NCBI GenBank assembly: GCA_031275515.1
Contig: JAISOQ010000299.1
Coordinates: forward strand, 1-16,877
Length of the DNA stretch: 16,877 nt
Source: Treponema sp.
GTDB lineage: Bacteria; Spirochaetota; Spirochaetia; Treponematales; Breznakiellaceae
Reading direction: 5' to 3'
In this document: one piece after another, positions 1 to 7,682 of the stretch
Layout of the letters: every line of letters begins with the position of its first letter
Numbering within the stretch: the first letter of the stretch is position 1
Notes under the pieces: generated by a model
Database searches by the model: none
Told to the model about the DNA's origin: nothing
What the model saw: only the letters and a program-made list of their open reading frames with translations
Translations under genes and position numbers: made by a program

Positions 1-2
1 CG

Positions 3-143
3 GTAACCTTTGAAGTGACCGGCTATGATTCCGATGGGAACGAGATTTTCTCTGAAACCCTTGCGCCTGACGCTGCGAAGGCCGTGTCCAATCAATCCAT
101 AAGCGGCATAGCCCTGGACATAGGCGACATCAGCAAAGATTAG
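3..143 (+). CDS. C-terminal fragment of an unrecognised protein (5' end outside window)
   Basis: An open frame enters from the left edge and ends at TAG 141-143, giving the last 46 residues. The visible part is hydrophilic and acidic, rich in Asp, Ser and Ala, with alternating hydrophobic residues near the start (VTFEVTGYDSDG) that suggest beta structure. It has no membrane segment and no motif I recognise. It converges on tgt, with 109 bases between the two stop codons. It could be the end of a surface or periplasmic domain, but that is a guess from composition only. Product unknown. Confidence 0.5.
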   Translation, partial: VTFEVTGYDSDGNEIFSETLAPDAAKAVSNQSISGIALDIGDISKD

Positions 144-168
144 TCCAACGGGGGCGGTAACCTTTTAT

Positions 169-198
169 GCGTCCGGCTGCATGTACGCAGCCGGATGC
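169..198. terminator. Strong inverted repeat between convergent genes (possible bidirectional terminator without T-tract)
   Basis: A 12-bp stem (169-180 pairing with 187-198, one G-T pair, core CCGGCTGC/GCAGCCGG) closes a 6-base loop at 181-186. It lies between the stop of the left-edge gene (143) and the stop of tgt (253), where a terminator for both transcripts is expected. Neither side carries a clear T-run, so it is not a textbook intrinsic terminator. It may instead be a 3'-end stabilising hairpin. Nothing else is seen in this gap. Confidence 0.45.
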
Positions 199-252
199 CT
201 TTGGCCGCCATAAAAAGCGTCCTTATTTTGCGCCCCTAAGGATACGGGCCTT

Positions 253-1392
253 TCATGCCCCCGACGAACCGGCATATTCATCCAGGAAGGATTTCTTAAA
301 GGCCGAAAAACGATCCTCCCTTATGGCCTCCCGCGCCTTTTTGACTAACTCCTGGAGAAAATAGAGGTTGTGGTAACTCGCCAGCATGGAACAGAGAATC
401 TCCCGGGTCTTAAACAAATGGCGGAGGTAGGCCCGGCTGTATTCCCGGCAGACCTTGCATCCGCAGGTTTCATCTATAGGCCGAAAATCAAGCCGGTTTT
501 CGAGTTTTTTCAGGCTTAAAGGCCCCCGGCGGGTAAAAACATGACCGTTCCGGCCTGTCCTGGTGGGAAGCACGCAGTCAAACATGTCTATCCCCTGTTC
601 TATGGCGGCCAGGATGTACCCGGGAGTGCCTATCCCCATGACGTACCGGGGTTTTTCCCGGGGAAGCAGGGCCGCCGTGTATGCCAGGTATTCCATGAAA
701 ACCGGCTCCTCCTCCCCTACGGAAAGCCCCCCTATGGCAATGCCCGGAGTATCGGAACGGATCGCCTTTGCGGCGCTCTCTTCCCTCAGGTCCTTAAAGA
801 AATTCCCCTGGACTATGGCAAAGAGTTTCCCCCCATACCCCCGATCCCGCTCTTCTTCCCAGGCGGCTTTTGCCCGGTCAAGCCACAACCCGGTGGTCCG
901 CAGGGCGTCAACCGCCTCGCTATAGGGTATGCCCCAGGGAGTGCAGACATCAAGCTGCATCTGTATGTCGCTCCCCAGCGCCGCCTGAACAGCGACAATG
1001 TCTTGGGGCGTAAGGTTGTGATACGACCCGTCAATATGGGAACGAAAACTCACCCCCTCGTCCCGGATCTTCCTGAAAGGCGCCAGGGAAAAAATCTGGA
1101 AACCGCCGGAATCGGTAAGAATGTTCCGGTCCCAGCGCATAAAATTGTGGAGACCTCCAGAAGCGGCCATGACTTCCATACCCGGACGCAGGTAAAGGTG
1201 GTAGGTATTGGAAAGAATGATTTCAAAGCCTATCTCCCTGAGATCCCCCGCTGTCAGAGCTTTGACAGTCCCATTGGTTCCCACCGGCATGAATACCGGC
1301 GTCGCCGCCCTGCCGTGGGGGAGATCGAGGACGCCGGTTCTGGCCTGGGAATGGGAATCCTTCCCGGTTATCGTAAAAAAAGAGTCCCCCAT
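253..1392 (-). CDS. tgt: Queuine/preQ1 tRNA-guanine transglycosylase
   Basis: Exchanges guanine 34 for preQ1 in the anticodon of GUN tRNAs (Asp, Asn, His, Tyr), a step in queuosine synthesis; cytoplasmic. At 379 residues it has the usual length of bacterial TGT. Visible motifs are LSNTYHLYLRPG at 60-71, the substrate-site DSGGFQ at 94-99, GIAIGGLSVGE at 217-227, and FDCVLPTRTGRNG at 271-283, in which D272 should be the nucleophile. The structural zinc site is intact: C310, C312, C315 and H341 have the same spacing as the well-studied Zymomonas enzyme. The start ATG has AAGGA about 8 bases upstream and lies 16 bases after the lptG stop, so it is the last gene of the minus-strand cluster. Confidence 0.96.
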   Translation of the reverse strand: MGDSFFTITGKDSHSQARTGVLDLPHGRAATPVFMPVGTNGTVKALTAGDLREIGFEIILSNTYHLYLRPGMEVMAASGGLHNFMRWDRNILTDSGGFQIFSLAPFRKIRDEGVSFRSHIDGSYHNLTPQDIVAVQAALGSDIQMQLDVCTPWGIPYSEAVDALRTTGLWLDRAKAAWEEERDRGYGGKLFAIVQGNFFKDLREESAAKAIRSDTPGIAIGGLSVGEEEPVFMEYLAYTAALLPREKPRYVMGIGTPGYILAAIEQGIDMFDCVLPTRTGRNGHVFTRRGPLSLKKLENRLDFRPIDETCGCKVCREYSRAYLRHLFKTREILCSMLASYHNLYFLQELVKKAREAIREDRFSAFKKSFLDEYAGSSGA

Positions 1393-1408
1393 GTTTTACA
1401 TCCTTACG

Positions 1409-2473
1409 TCAAGTTTTCGCGCTTTGCAGGAGCAGCAGGCCCAGGGCGCTAAAGAATACTATCGGGAACCAGGCCCCCACAATGGGGGGAATATACCCCA
1501 GGCGGGCCATCATCATGCTGATCATCTCCATCACATAAAACACCACCGTGGATACCAGGCTGGCCAGAAGGCTCATGAGGAGGATGTTCTTCTTGAACCT
1601 TCCCCCCATAGAAATCGAAAGGATCGTTATCACAAAAGGAACGGTGGAAAAGGAAAAACGGTGGTAATAATCCGCCAAAGCGCCGATAAAGGGCAATCCT
1701 GCGTTTTTCAAATCCTGAACCAGGCCGGCGGCGTCTTTTGCCGGAAGATCTTCGGCGTCCACTGCCCTTCTTCTGAAAATTTCAGGATGTTCCCGGTAGC
1801 CGCCGGTATCTTCCATCGTCTTAACCCGTAAGAATTCGCCTTCCCAGGAATAAATAACGGCGTTGGAGAAGGACCAGTATTCCCCGGTCCAGACAGCCCG
1901 GCGCGCCCTGATAAGGGAAAGGAATTCCCCCGCGTCATTTTGTTCGATGATGCTTACGCCGTTTAAACTGGTTGAAGATTCGTCAAAATAATCAACCGAA
2001 TAGATGAGCTTGCCGTTTCTGGCTTTGATGACAATATCGGAGTTATCCCCCGTAACCTGCTGGTGCAGGAGCTGGCTGTTTAAGTCTTCTTTCTTCTTAA
2101 AAGTCGGCACGACAACCTGGTCCTGAAAGAAAAACGAGAAAAACGAGAAAAACGCCCCGAGGATAACCAGGGAGATGCTGAACCGCCAGAAAGGGATCCC
2201 TGAAGAAAAAATCGAGGTAAGCTCATTCCGGGCATAGAGATCCCCCAGGGTATAGGCTGCGGCAAAAAGGATGGAAATCGGTATTGCGTAGGAGAGGCTC
2301 TTGGGGAGGTAGTAATAGCAAACCAGGAGGATCTGGGACAAAGGCACTTCATAATTCAGGTAACGCCACAGATTGGAAAAAAGGTCGATAAGGGAAAGGA
2401 GCATGACGAACATGCCGACGGCGACTAAAAAGACAGGGAAAAACTGCCTGACCAGATACCGATCCAGAATCAT
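1409..2473 (-). CDS. lptG: LptG/LptF-family permease (YjgP/YjgQ), second copy of the pair
   Basis: Inner-membrane subunit of the LptB2FG-type ABC exporter that extracts lipopolysaccharide, or in LPS-poor spirochaetes perhaps another envelope lipid, from the inner membrane. The 354-residue protein has the family layout: three membrane helices (about 11-33, 48-78, 97-118), a periplasmic beta-rich domain (about 120-265), then three helices (about 276-293, 296-320, 329-350). I chose the ATG at 2473 because the protein then begins MILDRYLVRQFF, typical of the family, with AGGA upstream and only one base between it and the lptF stop. An in-frame ATG at 2506 would add 11 residues and overlap lptF. 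LptF and LptG are hard to tell apart by eye; the assignment follows gene order. No LptB, LptC or LptA gene is in the window. Confidence 0.85.
   Translation of the reverse strand: MILDRYLVRQFFPVFLVAVGMFVMLLSLIDLFSNLWRYLNYEVPLSQILLVCYYYLPKSLSYAIPISILFAAAYTLGDLYARNELTSIFSSGIPFWRFSISLVILGAFFSFFSFFFQDQVVVPTFKKKEDLNSQLLHQQVTGDNSDIVIKARNGKLIYSVDYFDESSTSLNGVSIIEQNDAGEFLSLIRARRAVWTGEYWSFSNAVIYSWEGEFLRVKTMEDTGGYREHPEIFRRRAVDAEDLPAKDAAGLVQDLKNAGLPFIGALADYYHRFSFSTVPFVITILSISMGGRFKKNILLMSLLASLVSTVVFYVMEMISMMMARLGYIPPIVGAWFPIVFFSALGLLLLQSAKT
2127..2153. repeat. Three tandem 9-bp units inside lptG
   Basis: The unit GAGAAAAAC (plus-strand view) occurs twice exactly at 2136-2144 and 2145-2153, preceded by a variant at 2127-2135. 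On the coding strand it encodes Phe/Ser-rich residues at the end of the third membrane helix (FFSFFSFFF). Units are three codons long, so copy-number change would keep the frame. Probably simple slippage-type variation of a hydrophobic helix. Confidence 0.6.
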
Positions 2474-2474
2474 A

Positions 2475-3770
2475 TCAATGCCGTATCCTGAATAAACACA
2501 TGACAAGCCCTATCGAAACGGCCAGGATATTGGGAAGCCACATGCACCAGAAGGGAGGATACCCAAGGCGCGCCCCCAGGGTCTGCCCCCCCAAGAGCAT
2601 GGCCCAGTAGAGGACCGCAATGATGAGGCCAAAAATAAACCCGACGGTTTGCCCGCTTCTTTTTGCCAGGAGCCCCAGGGGAACCGCCAGGAACACAAAG
2701 GAAAGGGCGCCGAAGGGGATCGAAAATTTTTTGTAAAATTCCAGGCGGTACATCGAAAGGCTCCGGTCCTTTTTTATATCCCCTGCCGTTTCGGTTTCCC
2801 GGAAAAAGGCCGCAGCCTGATTCGCCCGCCGGTTCCAGCTCTCCCGGTTGGGGCCCTGGCGCAGTATCCCTTCCAGGGTCAGCCCCTGGGTCATTACCTT
2901 TCTATACCGCTCATCTATTTTCTCGGTCAGGGCCTTTTCTTTTACCCTGATTTCCTTGAGAACGTCGATGGAACTCATCTGGTTTGGAGAGATGGAAGAC
3001 ACATTCTGAATCATATCCTCCTGGGAAACCCAATAGCGCAAAAATGTAGCGGATGCGTAATCGTAATCCCGCCGGGAAACTTCTTTGGAGGACTGAATAA
3101 AGGCGCCCTTCATATCCAGGCTTAACCCCTCTTTCCCGGCGTCCTGCAATTCGGCGTTCCGGGCCATGATAAGCCGGCGCTCCCCGTCCTGGGTTTTGTC
3201 CAGGATGAGGATATCGTTGATGTTCTTCCCCTCCACGTTTCCTGTGACCACCACGGTATCCTTAAAACGCTTCACCGAGTTGGATTCCAGTTCCAGGGCC
3301 GGGGTAGACGCCATGATCCGCCGCCAAAGCCGCGAAAACTGTATGGTTCCCATAGGCAGAAGGACATCGTTGGCATAAAAAGAAAGCAGGGAAATAAGAA
3401 CCCCCACCACAATAGTGGGGATAAAAACGTTGCGGTAGGGAAGTCCCGAGGAAAGCATAACGAGGATTTCATTGTCCGAAGTAAGTCGGCCTATGGTCAT
3501 GAGGACCCCCACCAGGGCGGCGAAGGGGGCCGACATGGCGATGATAGACGGTATGGCATAGAATACCAGCAAGGCCACCTGATAAAACGGAACCTTCTTG
3601 GTCAGAATTTCCTGGGCCAGAAGCAACAGCTGGTTGACAAAAAAAATGATAAAGAAAAACAGAAACGCCACCAGGAAAGAAAACAAGGTTTCAGATACAA
3701 GGTATCTGAACAGAGTAGCTGAAATAATACGGCCGTTTCTAAAAGGACCCTGCCGGAAAATAACCGCCAT
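2475..3770 (-). CDS. lptF: LptF-family permease (YjgP/YjgQ), first copy of the pair
   Basis: Partner of the downstream LptG-type permease in the LptB2FG lipid extractor of the inner membrane. The chosen start (MAVIFRQ, 431 residues) overlaps the dut stop as TAATG, with GGGAG just upstream. The frame stays open to 3851 but that longer form would lie inside dut. Three helices (about 26-48, 64-93, 114-136) are followed by a long periplasmic part (about 137-345) and three helices (about 347-368, 374-394, 406-427). The segment EFYKKFSIPFGALSFVFLA (344-362) entering the fourth helix is typical of the family. The periplasmic part is longer than in LptG, with an inserted charged, probably helical stretch at about 265-340 that may be a lineage-specific addition. 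Its TGA ends two bases before the lptG start. Confidence 0.87.
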   Translation of the reverse strand: MAVIFRQGPFRNGRIISATLFRYLVSETLFSFLVAFLFFFIIFFVNQLLLLAQEILTKKVPFYQVALLVFYAIPSIIAMSAPFAALVGVLMTIGRLTSDNEILVMLSSGLPYRNVFIPTIVVGVLISLLSFYANDVLLPMGTIQFSRLWRRIMASTPALELESNSVKRFKDTVVVTGNVEGKNINDILILDKTQDGERRLIMARNAELQDAGKEGLSLDMKGAFIQSSKEVSRRDYDYASATFLRYWVSQEDMIQNVSSISPNQMSSIDVLKEIRVKEKALTEKIDERYRKVMTQGLTLEGILRQGPNRESWNRRANQAAAFFRETETAGDIKKDRSLSMYRLEFYKKFSIPFGALSFVFLAVPLGLLAKRSGQTVGFIFGLIIAVLYWAMLLGGQTLGARLGYPPFWCMWLPNILAVSIGLVMCLFRIRH

Positions 3771-4222
3771 TATACTCCCGTAGATCCAAAACCCCCGGCG
3801 CCCCGGTCTGTTTTTGACAACCCGGCTGCTTCCATGAAGGATACCCTGCATACCGGGGCAATAACCAGCTGGGCAATACGGTCCCCGTCCTTTACGGTAA
3901 ACTCCTCATTCCCCAGGTTGATTATGATAACCGAGACCTCTCCCCGATAGTCCGAATCTATAGTGCCGGGAGAGTTCAGCACCGTAACCCCGTGCCTCAA
4001 GGCCAGCCCGGACCGGGGCCGCACCTGGCCTTCGTATCCCGCCGGGATTTCCAGGATCAAACCCGTCGGAATCCGCACCCGGCCCAGGGGGGGGACGCTT
4101 ACCGGAGAGGGAAGCCGGGCCATAAGGTCCGCCCCGGCTGCGCCCTCAGTGGCATATCCCGGAAGCCGGGCGGAAGGATCTTGTTTGAATACCCTGACCG
4201 GTTGAATTCCCTGGTTTTCCAT
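3770..4222 (-). CDS. dut: Deoxyuridine 5'-triphosphate nucleotidohydrolase (dUTPase)
   Basis: Hydrolyses dUTP to dUMP and pyrophosphate, which keeps uracil out of DNA and supplies dUMP for thymidylate synthesis. The 150-residue length and all five motifs fit the homotrimeric dUTPase family: GAAGADL at 27-33, RPRSGLAL at 68-75, GTIDSDYRGEV at 86-96 with the catalytic aspartate, GDRIAQLVI at 113-121, and the C-terminal glycine-rich arm RGAGGFGSTG at 140-149 that closes over the nucleotide. Motif 1 has Ala where many members have Tyr or Phe. AAGGAAGG lies 4 bases before the ATG, which follows the pnp stop by 20 bases. The TAA overlaps the lptF start, suggesting coupled translation. Confidence 0.96.
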   Translation of the reverse strand: MENQGIQPVRVFKQDPSARLPGYATEGAAGADLMARLPSPVSVPPLGRVRIPTGLILEIPAGYEGQVRPRSGLALRHGVTVLNSPGTIDSDYRGEVSVIIINLGNEEFTVKDGDRIAQLVIAPVCRVSFMEAAGLSKTDRGAGGFGSTGV

Positions 4223-4242
4223 GGCCTTCCTTTTCGGCCCCT

Positions 4243-6393
4243 TTAACGGCGGGGCCTGTCGTTCCGGGGGCGGCGCTCCTCGCCGGAGCTTTCCCCCGCC
4301 GGATCAATGGCGTCAATATAGGAAAGGTTAAGCCTGCCCATCTTATCGATTTCCAGCAGCTTGATCGGTATTTCCTGCCCTTCTTTAAGCACATCCGTAA
4401 CTACGGCGATACGCTGGCGGGAAAGCTTGGAAATATGCACCAGCCCCTCCTTGCCGGGAAGTATTTCCACAAAGGCGCCAAAATCCATGATGCGCCGCAC
4501 CACGCCGTTGTAAATCCTCCCCACTTCCGGGTCCGACACGATGCCTAAAACAGCGGCCCTGGCGTTGTCGGCATCCTGGGTGTTTTTCCCGTAAATGGTA
4601 ACCGTCCCGTCGTTGTCGGTGTTGATAGTAACGCTGTACTGTTCGCAGAGGGCTTTGACGTTCTTTCCCCCCGGGCCTATGAGGGCGCCTATCTTGTCCA
4701 CATCTATCCGCAGGGTCACGATCTTGGGGGCGTATTCGCTGATATGATCCGTGGGCTTCTGTATGGTTTTATTCATGACCGAAAGAATATGAAGCCTGCC
4801 CCGCCGGGCCTGATCCAAGGCTTTCCTCATCACCTCGGGACTTACCCCGGCGATCTTGATGTCCATTTGGAAACCCGTGATGCCCTCGGCGGTTCCGGCC
4901 ACTTTAAAGTCCATGTCCCCCAGGTGATCTTCTTCACCCAGAATGTCCGAAAGCACGGCATAACGGTCCCCGGGACCGCCCTTCCCTTCGGTAATAAGCC
5001 CCATAGCTATCCCCGCTACAGGCTTCTTCATGGGAACCCCGGCGTGAAGCAGGGCCAAAGTACCCCCGCATACCGACGCCATAGACGAAGAACCGTTGGA
5101 TTCCATGATTTCCGAAACAACCCGTATGGTATAGGGGAATTCTTCTTTGGAAGGAATCATGGCTTCCAGGGACCGGCGGGCCAGGTTTCCGTGGCCTATT
5201 TCCCGGCGGCCCGTCCCCAAACGGCCAACCTCCCCCACAGAATAGGGGGGAAAATTGTAGTGGAGCAGAAAATTCTCCCGCTTGTCCCCTTCAATATCGT
5301 CAAAGATCTGCTCGTCAAAGACCGTCCCCAGGGTAGTGACCACCAGGGCCTGGGTCTCGCCACGGGTAAAGAGGGATGAACCGTGGGCCCGGTTAAGGAT
5401 GCCGATTTCGCAGGTAATATCCCGTATGTCCTCAGTCCCCCGTCCGTCTACCCGCAGCCCCTTGTCCAGAATGGACGAGCGCAGTATCCCGTACTCCATC
5501 TCTTCAAAGAGGGCGTCAAAAAGTTTTTTCTGAACCTCGTCGGCAAGCTGCTCCTCATATTGGGACGAGACGTCAGCCTTGACTTGGGCTATAGCTTCAT
5601 GGCGCTCCTGTTTGCCCTTAACAAAGCAGGCGGCTTCAAGCCGGGGATAGGCGGCGGTACGAATGGCGTCCCTGTTTTCCAGGGTCAGGGTGATTTCCGC
5701 CAGGGGAAGCTTTTCTTTCCCCGCAAGTTCCCGCAGCTTTTCCTGAAGATTGCAGAGTTCAAGGATGACCCCCTGGGCCTTTTCCAGGGCGGCGATCATC
5801 AGGTCTTCGCTGACTTCCGAAGCGCCCCCTTCAACCATAGTGATGCCCTCTTTAGTCCCGGCCACCACGATTTCCAGCGAGGACTTCTCGATTTCCTCAT
5901 AGGTGGGATTCACCACAAGTTCATCCCCCAGGGCGCAGATACGCACCCCCGCAATAGGACCGTTGAAGGGAATGTCTGAGATATGCACCGCAGCGGAGGC
6001 GGCGATGATGGCCACAATGTCCGGGGGATTCATCTGATCCGCTGAAACGGTAGTGGGGACCACCTGTATTTCCCGGCCAAAACTCTTTTCAAACAGGGGC
6101 CGCATAGGCCGGTCTATAAGCCGGGACACGAGGATTTCCTTGTCCTTGGGGCGGCTTTCCCGCTTAATGAATCCGCCGGGGATCTTCCCGGCGGCGTAGT
6201 ATTTTTCGTTATAGTCTACCGTTAAAGGGACATAATCCAGACCCTCTACCGCTTCCTGAGACGAACAAACCGTGGCAATTACCCCGGAACCCGCATATTG
6301 GGCAAACACGGCGCCATTAGCCTGTTTTGCAATCCTGCCGGTTTCAAGGATAAGCTCCTTGCCGGCGATTTGAAGTGTTACTCTTTGAACCAT
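4243..6393 (-). CDS. pnp: Polyribonucleotide nucleotidyltransferase (PNPase)
   Basis: Trimeric 3'-to-5' phosphorolytic exoribonuclease that degrades mRNA and releases nucleoside diphosphates. At 716 residues it has the full architecture: a first RNase PH-like core (about 1-215), an all-helical linker (about 240-305), the catalytic second RNase PH core (about 310-535), a KH domain (about 555-615, IGPGGK at 572-577) and an S1 domain (about 622-693). Active-site elements are visible: FTRGETQ at 342-348, NGSSSMASVCGGT at 433-445, and GEEDHLGDMDFK at 486-497 with D489 and D495 spaced like the catalytic aspartates of E. coli. The C-terminal tail is short and basic (RRPRNDRPRR). AAAGGA lies 5 bases before the ATG. 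A 158-base leader containing a terminator-like stem separates it from rpsO. Confidence 0.97.
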   Translation of the reverse strand: MVQRVTLQIAGKELILETGRIAKQANGAVFAQYAGSGVIATVCSSQEAVEGLDYVPLTVDYNEKYYAAGKIPGGFIKRESRPKDKEILVSRLIDRPMRPLFEKSFGREIQVVPTTVSADQMNPPDIVAIIAASAAVHISDIPFNGPIAGVRICALGDELVVNPTYEEIEKSSLEIVVAGTKEGITMVEGGASEVSEDLMIAALEKAQGVILELCNLQEKLRELAGKEKLPLAEITLTLENRDAIRTAAYPRLEAACFVKGKQERHEAIAQVKADVSSQYEEQLADEVQKKLFDALFEEMEYGILRSSILDKGLRVDGRGTEDIRDITCEIGILNRAHGSSLFTRGETQALVVTTLGTVFDEQIFDDIEGDKRENFLLHYNFPPYSVGEVGRLGTGRREIGHGNLARRSLEAMIPSKEEFPYTIRVVSEIMESNGSSSMASVCGGTLALLHAGVPMKKPVAGIAMGLITEGKGGPGDRYAVLSDILGEEDHLGDMDFKVAGTAEGITGFQMDIKIAGVSPEVMRKALDQARRGRLHILSVMNKTIQKPTDHISEYAPKIVTLRIDVDKIGALIGPGGKNVKALCEQYSVTINTDNDGTVTIYGKNTQDADNARAAVLGIVSDPEVGRIYNGVVRRIMDFGAFVEILPGKEGLVHISKLSRQRIAVVTDVLKEGQEIPIKLLEIDKMGRLNLSYIDAIDPAGESSGEERRPRNDRPRR

Positions 6394-6430
6394 AGTTCCT
6401 TTTCCACAATAAATTCAAATTTTGAACATA

Positions 6431-6449
6431 TCCGGCGCATCCTGCCGGA
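6431..6449 (-). promoter_or_regulatory. Short hairpin in the pnp mRNA leader
   Basis: A perfect 6-bp stem, TCCGGC at 6431-6436 with GCCGGA at 6444-6449 and a 7-base loop, lies just downstream (in transcription order) of the rpsO-pnp terminator candidate and about 38 bases before the pnp start codon. In E. coli the pnp leader folds into a stem that RNase III cuts and PNPase then uses for autoregulation. This stem is much shorter, so the parallel is only positional. A 13-base palindrome (TTCAAATTTTGAA, 6414-6426) follows it. Confidence 0.35.
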
Positions 6450-6453
6450 ATAC

Positions 6454-6497
6454 AAAAAACCCGGTACCGGCCTCCTGCTCGTCTGACCGATTCCGGG
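6454..6497 (-). terminator. Terminator or attenuator between rpsO and pnp
   Basis: Read on the minus strand, CCCGG at 6497-6493 pairs with CCGGG at 6464-6460, extended inward by three G-C pairs, one A-T and one T-G around a single A-A mismatch, with a loop of about 16 bases. Six T residues follow (the A-run at 6454-6459 on the plus strand). This is a good intrinsic-terminator shape 55 bases after the rpsO stop. Because pnp follows in the same direction, it probably tunes the ratio of S15 to PNPase message rather than ending the operon, as the rpsO-pnp terminator does in E. coli. Confidence 0.6.
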
Positions 6498-6551
6498 CGT
6501 TACGTCTGGTAAAACCGGCGGTTTAATGGGAAAGCCTCCGGTCTTCCCAGT

Positions 6552-6821
6552 TTACTTGCGGAGCCCCAACTCCTTGATGAGCGACCGGTATTTTTCCAAA
6601 TTCGTCCGCTGTAAGTATTTCAAAATACGGCGCCGCTTCCCTACCAAGATCAATAATCCGCGCTGGCTGGACTTGTCCTTTTTAAATTGCTTGCAGTGTT
6701 CCGTAAGCTGGTTAATCCGCTCGGTCAACAACGCAACTTGAACTTCCGACGCGCCGGTATCTTTCTCATTTTTACCGAATTTAGTCACGAGGGAAGCCGC
6801 TTCTTCCTTGTTTAATGCCAT
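6552..6821 (-). CDS. rpsO: 30S ribosomal protein S15
   Basis: Primary binding protein of the central domain of 16S rRNA, also contacting 23S rRNA at an intersubunit bridge. The 89-residue length is exactly the family norm. The signature region is clear: FGKNEKDTGASEVQVALLTERINQL at 15-39 (the first part is the conserved DTGSxEVQ-type loop), HCKQFKKDKSSQRGL at 42-56, and GKRRRILKYLQ at 61-71. A strong GAGGAG lies 10 bases before the ATG, stronger than for most genes in the block and fitting a highly made ribosomal protein. It stands between ribF (42 bases upstream) and pnp, a placement common in bacteria. Confidence 0.97.
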   Translation of the reverse strand: MALNKEEAASLVTKFGKNEKDTGASEVQVALLTERINQLTEHCKQFKKDKSSQRGLLILVGKRRRILKYLQRTNLEKYRSLIKELGLRK

Positions 6822-6863
6822 ATAGTTACACTCCTCAAAAACACATAAAGACCGTTTACATCT

Positions 6864-7682
6864 TCAAGAGTAAGGGCCGGCTTTTAAAAACTCGATCCAT
6901 TCCGCCTTAACCGGAAGAGGAACAAAAACGCCTTCTTTTTCGACGGAAACATCGGCTTTTATTCCCGGTCCCGGATCCTTCCCGTGAAGCAACGCACTAT
7001 ACCGGCCCGGCGCCGGGATTATCCGGTTTTGGGAAGCGGTATGATAAAACCACCCGCCAGATCGAAAACTTACGGCCATTCCGGTAACATCAATTTCAAC
7101 ATTCCGGCCTAAAAGACGAGCAGCCCTGGACAAATCCCCTTCGGCAATCGCAGACCGAATCCGGCTGGAACTTACCGGATGAAGGCCTTCCAAAACAGGG
7201 TCCGCCACCTCAACGAGAATCCCCGTCCCTTTCACAAAGGCTTTAATCTGAGCGGCATCGGTATCCATTTGATAACCACACCGGAACCCGGCGCCTATAA
7301 TCATAAACAGGGGGTTTGCCCGCCTAATAAGAAGATCAAGAAATTCCCTACCAGCCATTTTACTGAAATTCAGAGAAAAGTCAATCAGAATAACCGCCTC
7401 CACCCCCATATTCTCAAAAAAGGCAAGTTTTCGGTTAAGACTAAGGATGTCCCCGGCCCATCCCGGTTTTTTCAGAGCCGCCTTGGGGCTTTGCTTGAAA
7501 GTAACCACTGTGGGAATCAGGGAAGGCCGCTTACGGATTATCCCCTCAATGAGCGCCCGGTGACCCCGGTGTATGCCGTCAAAAACCCCGACGGTAAGGG
7601 CAGTCCCCTGTTCCACGCCGGGCAGTTCATCTTTCAGCGCCCCCTGGATAAACCGGGACCATTCAAGGGTCAGCATAGACAT
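6864..7682 (-). CDS. ribF: FAD synthetase RibF with degenerate riboflavin-kinase half
   Basis: RibF normally phosphorylates riboflavin to FMN and adenylates FMN to FAD. The N-terminal FMN adenylyltransferase half is recognisable: GVFDGIHRGH at 32-41 (nucleotide-binding HxGH-type motif), GAGFRCGYQ at 130-138 in the place of the usual GxDFRFG, and VSSSRIRSAIAEGDL at 170-184, then LLGRNVEI. After residue 200 the expected kinase motif (GRxLGFPTAN) is absent; only IIPAPGRYSALL at 221-232 recalls that fold. At 272 residues it is roughly 35-40 shorter than typical RibF. The start overlaps the end of truB by 20 bases; ATG codons at 7682 and 7676 are both possible. Annotation as FAD synthetase is safe, but kinase activity is doubtful. 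Confidence 0.88.
   Translation of the reverse strand: MSMLTLEWSRFIQGALKDELPGVEQGTALTVGVFDGIHRGHRALIEGIIRKRPSLIPTVVTFKQSPKAALKKPGWAGDILSLNRKLAFFENMGVEAVILIDFSLNFSKMAGREFLDLLIRRANPLFMIIGAGFRCGYQMDTDAAQIKAFVKGTGILVEVADPVLEGLHPVSSSRIRSAIAEGDLSRAARLLGRNVEIDVTGMAVSFRSGGWFYHTASQNRIIPAPGRYSALLHGKDPGPGIKADVSVEKEGVFVPLPVKAEWIEFLKAGPYS

Noticed and set aside
1..166. An 11-base duplication, CGGTAACCTTT at 1-11 and 156-166
   Set aside because: Considered as a possible attachment-site or mobile-element direct repeat. It is short, has no integrase or other mobile gene nearby, and one copy is inside a coding frame.
541..1452. Long plus-strand open frame of 303 codons opposite tgt
   Set aside because: It lies entirely antisense to tgt, whose motifs are complete; its own translation is Pro/Gly/Arg-rich with no family features. 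Such frames are common on the back of G-C-rich genes. The same applies to frames opposite pnp, infB and ribF.
3771..3851. Longer LptF starting at 3851
   Set aside because: The extra 27 residues lie inside dut and are not hydrophobic or family-like; the TAATG overlap at 3770 with GGGAG upstream is the better start.
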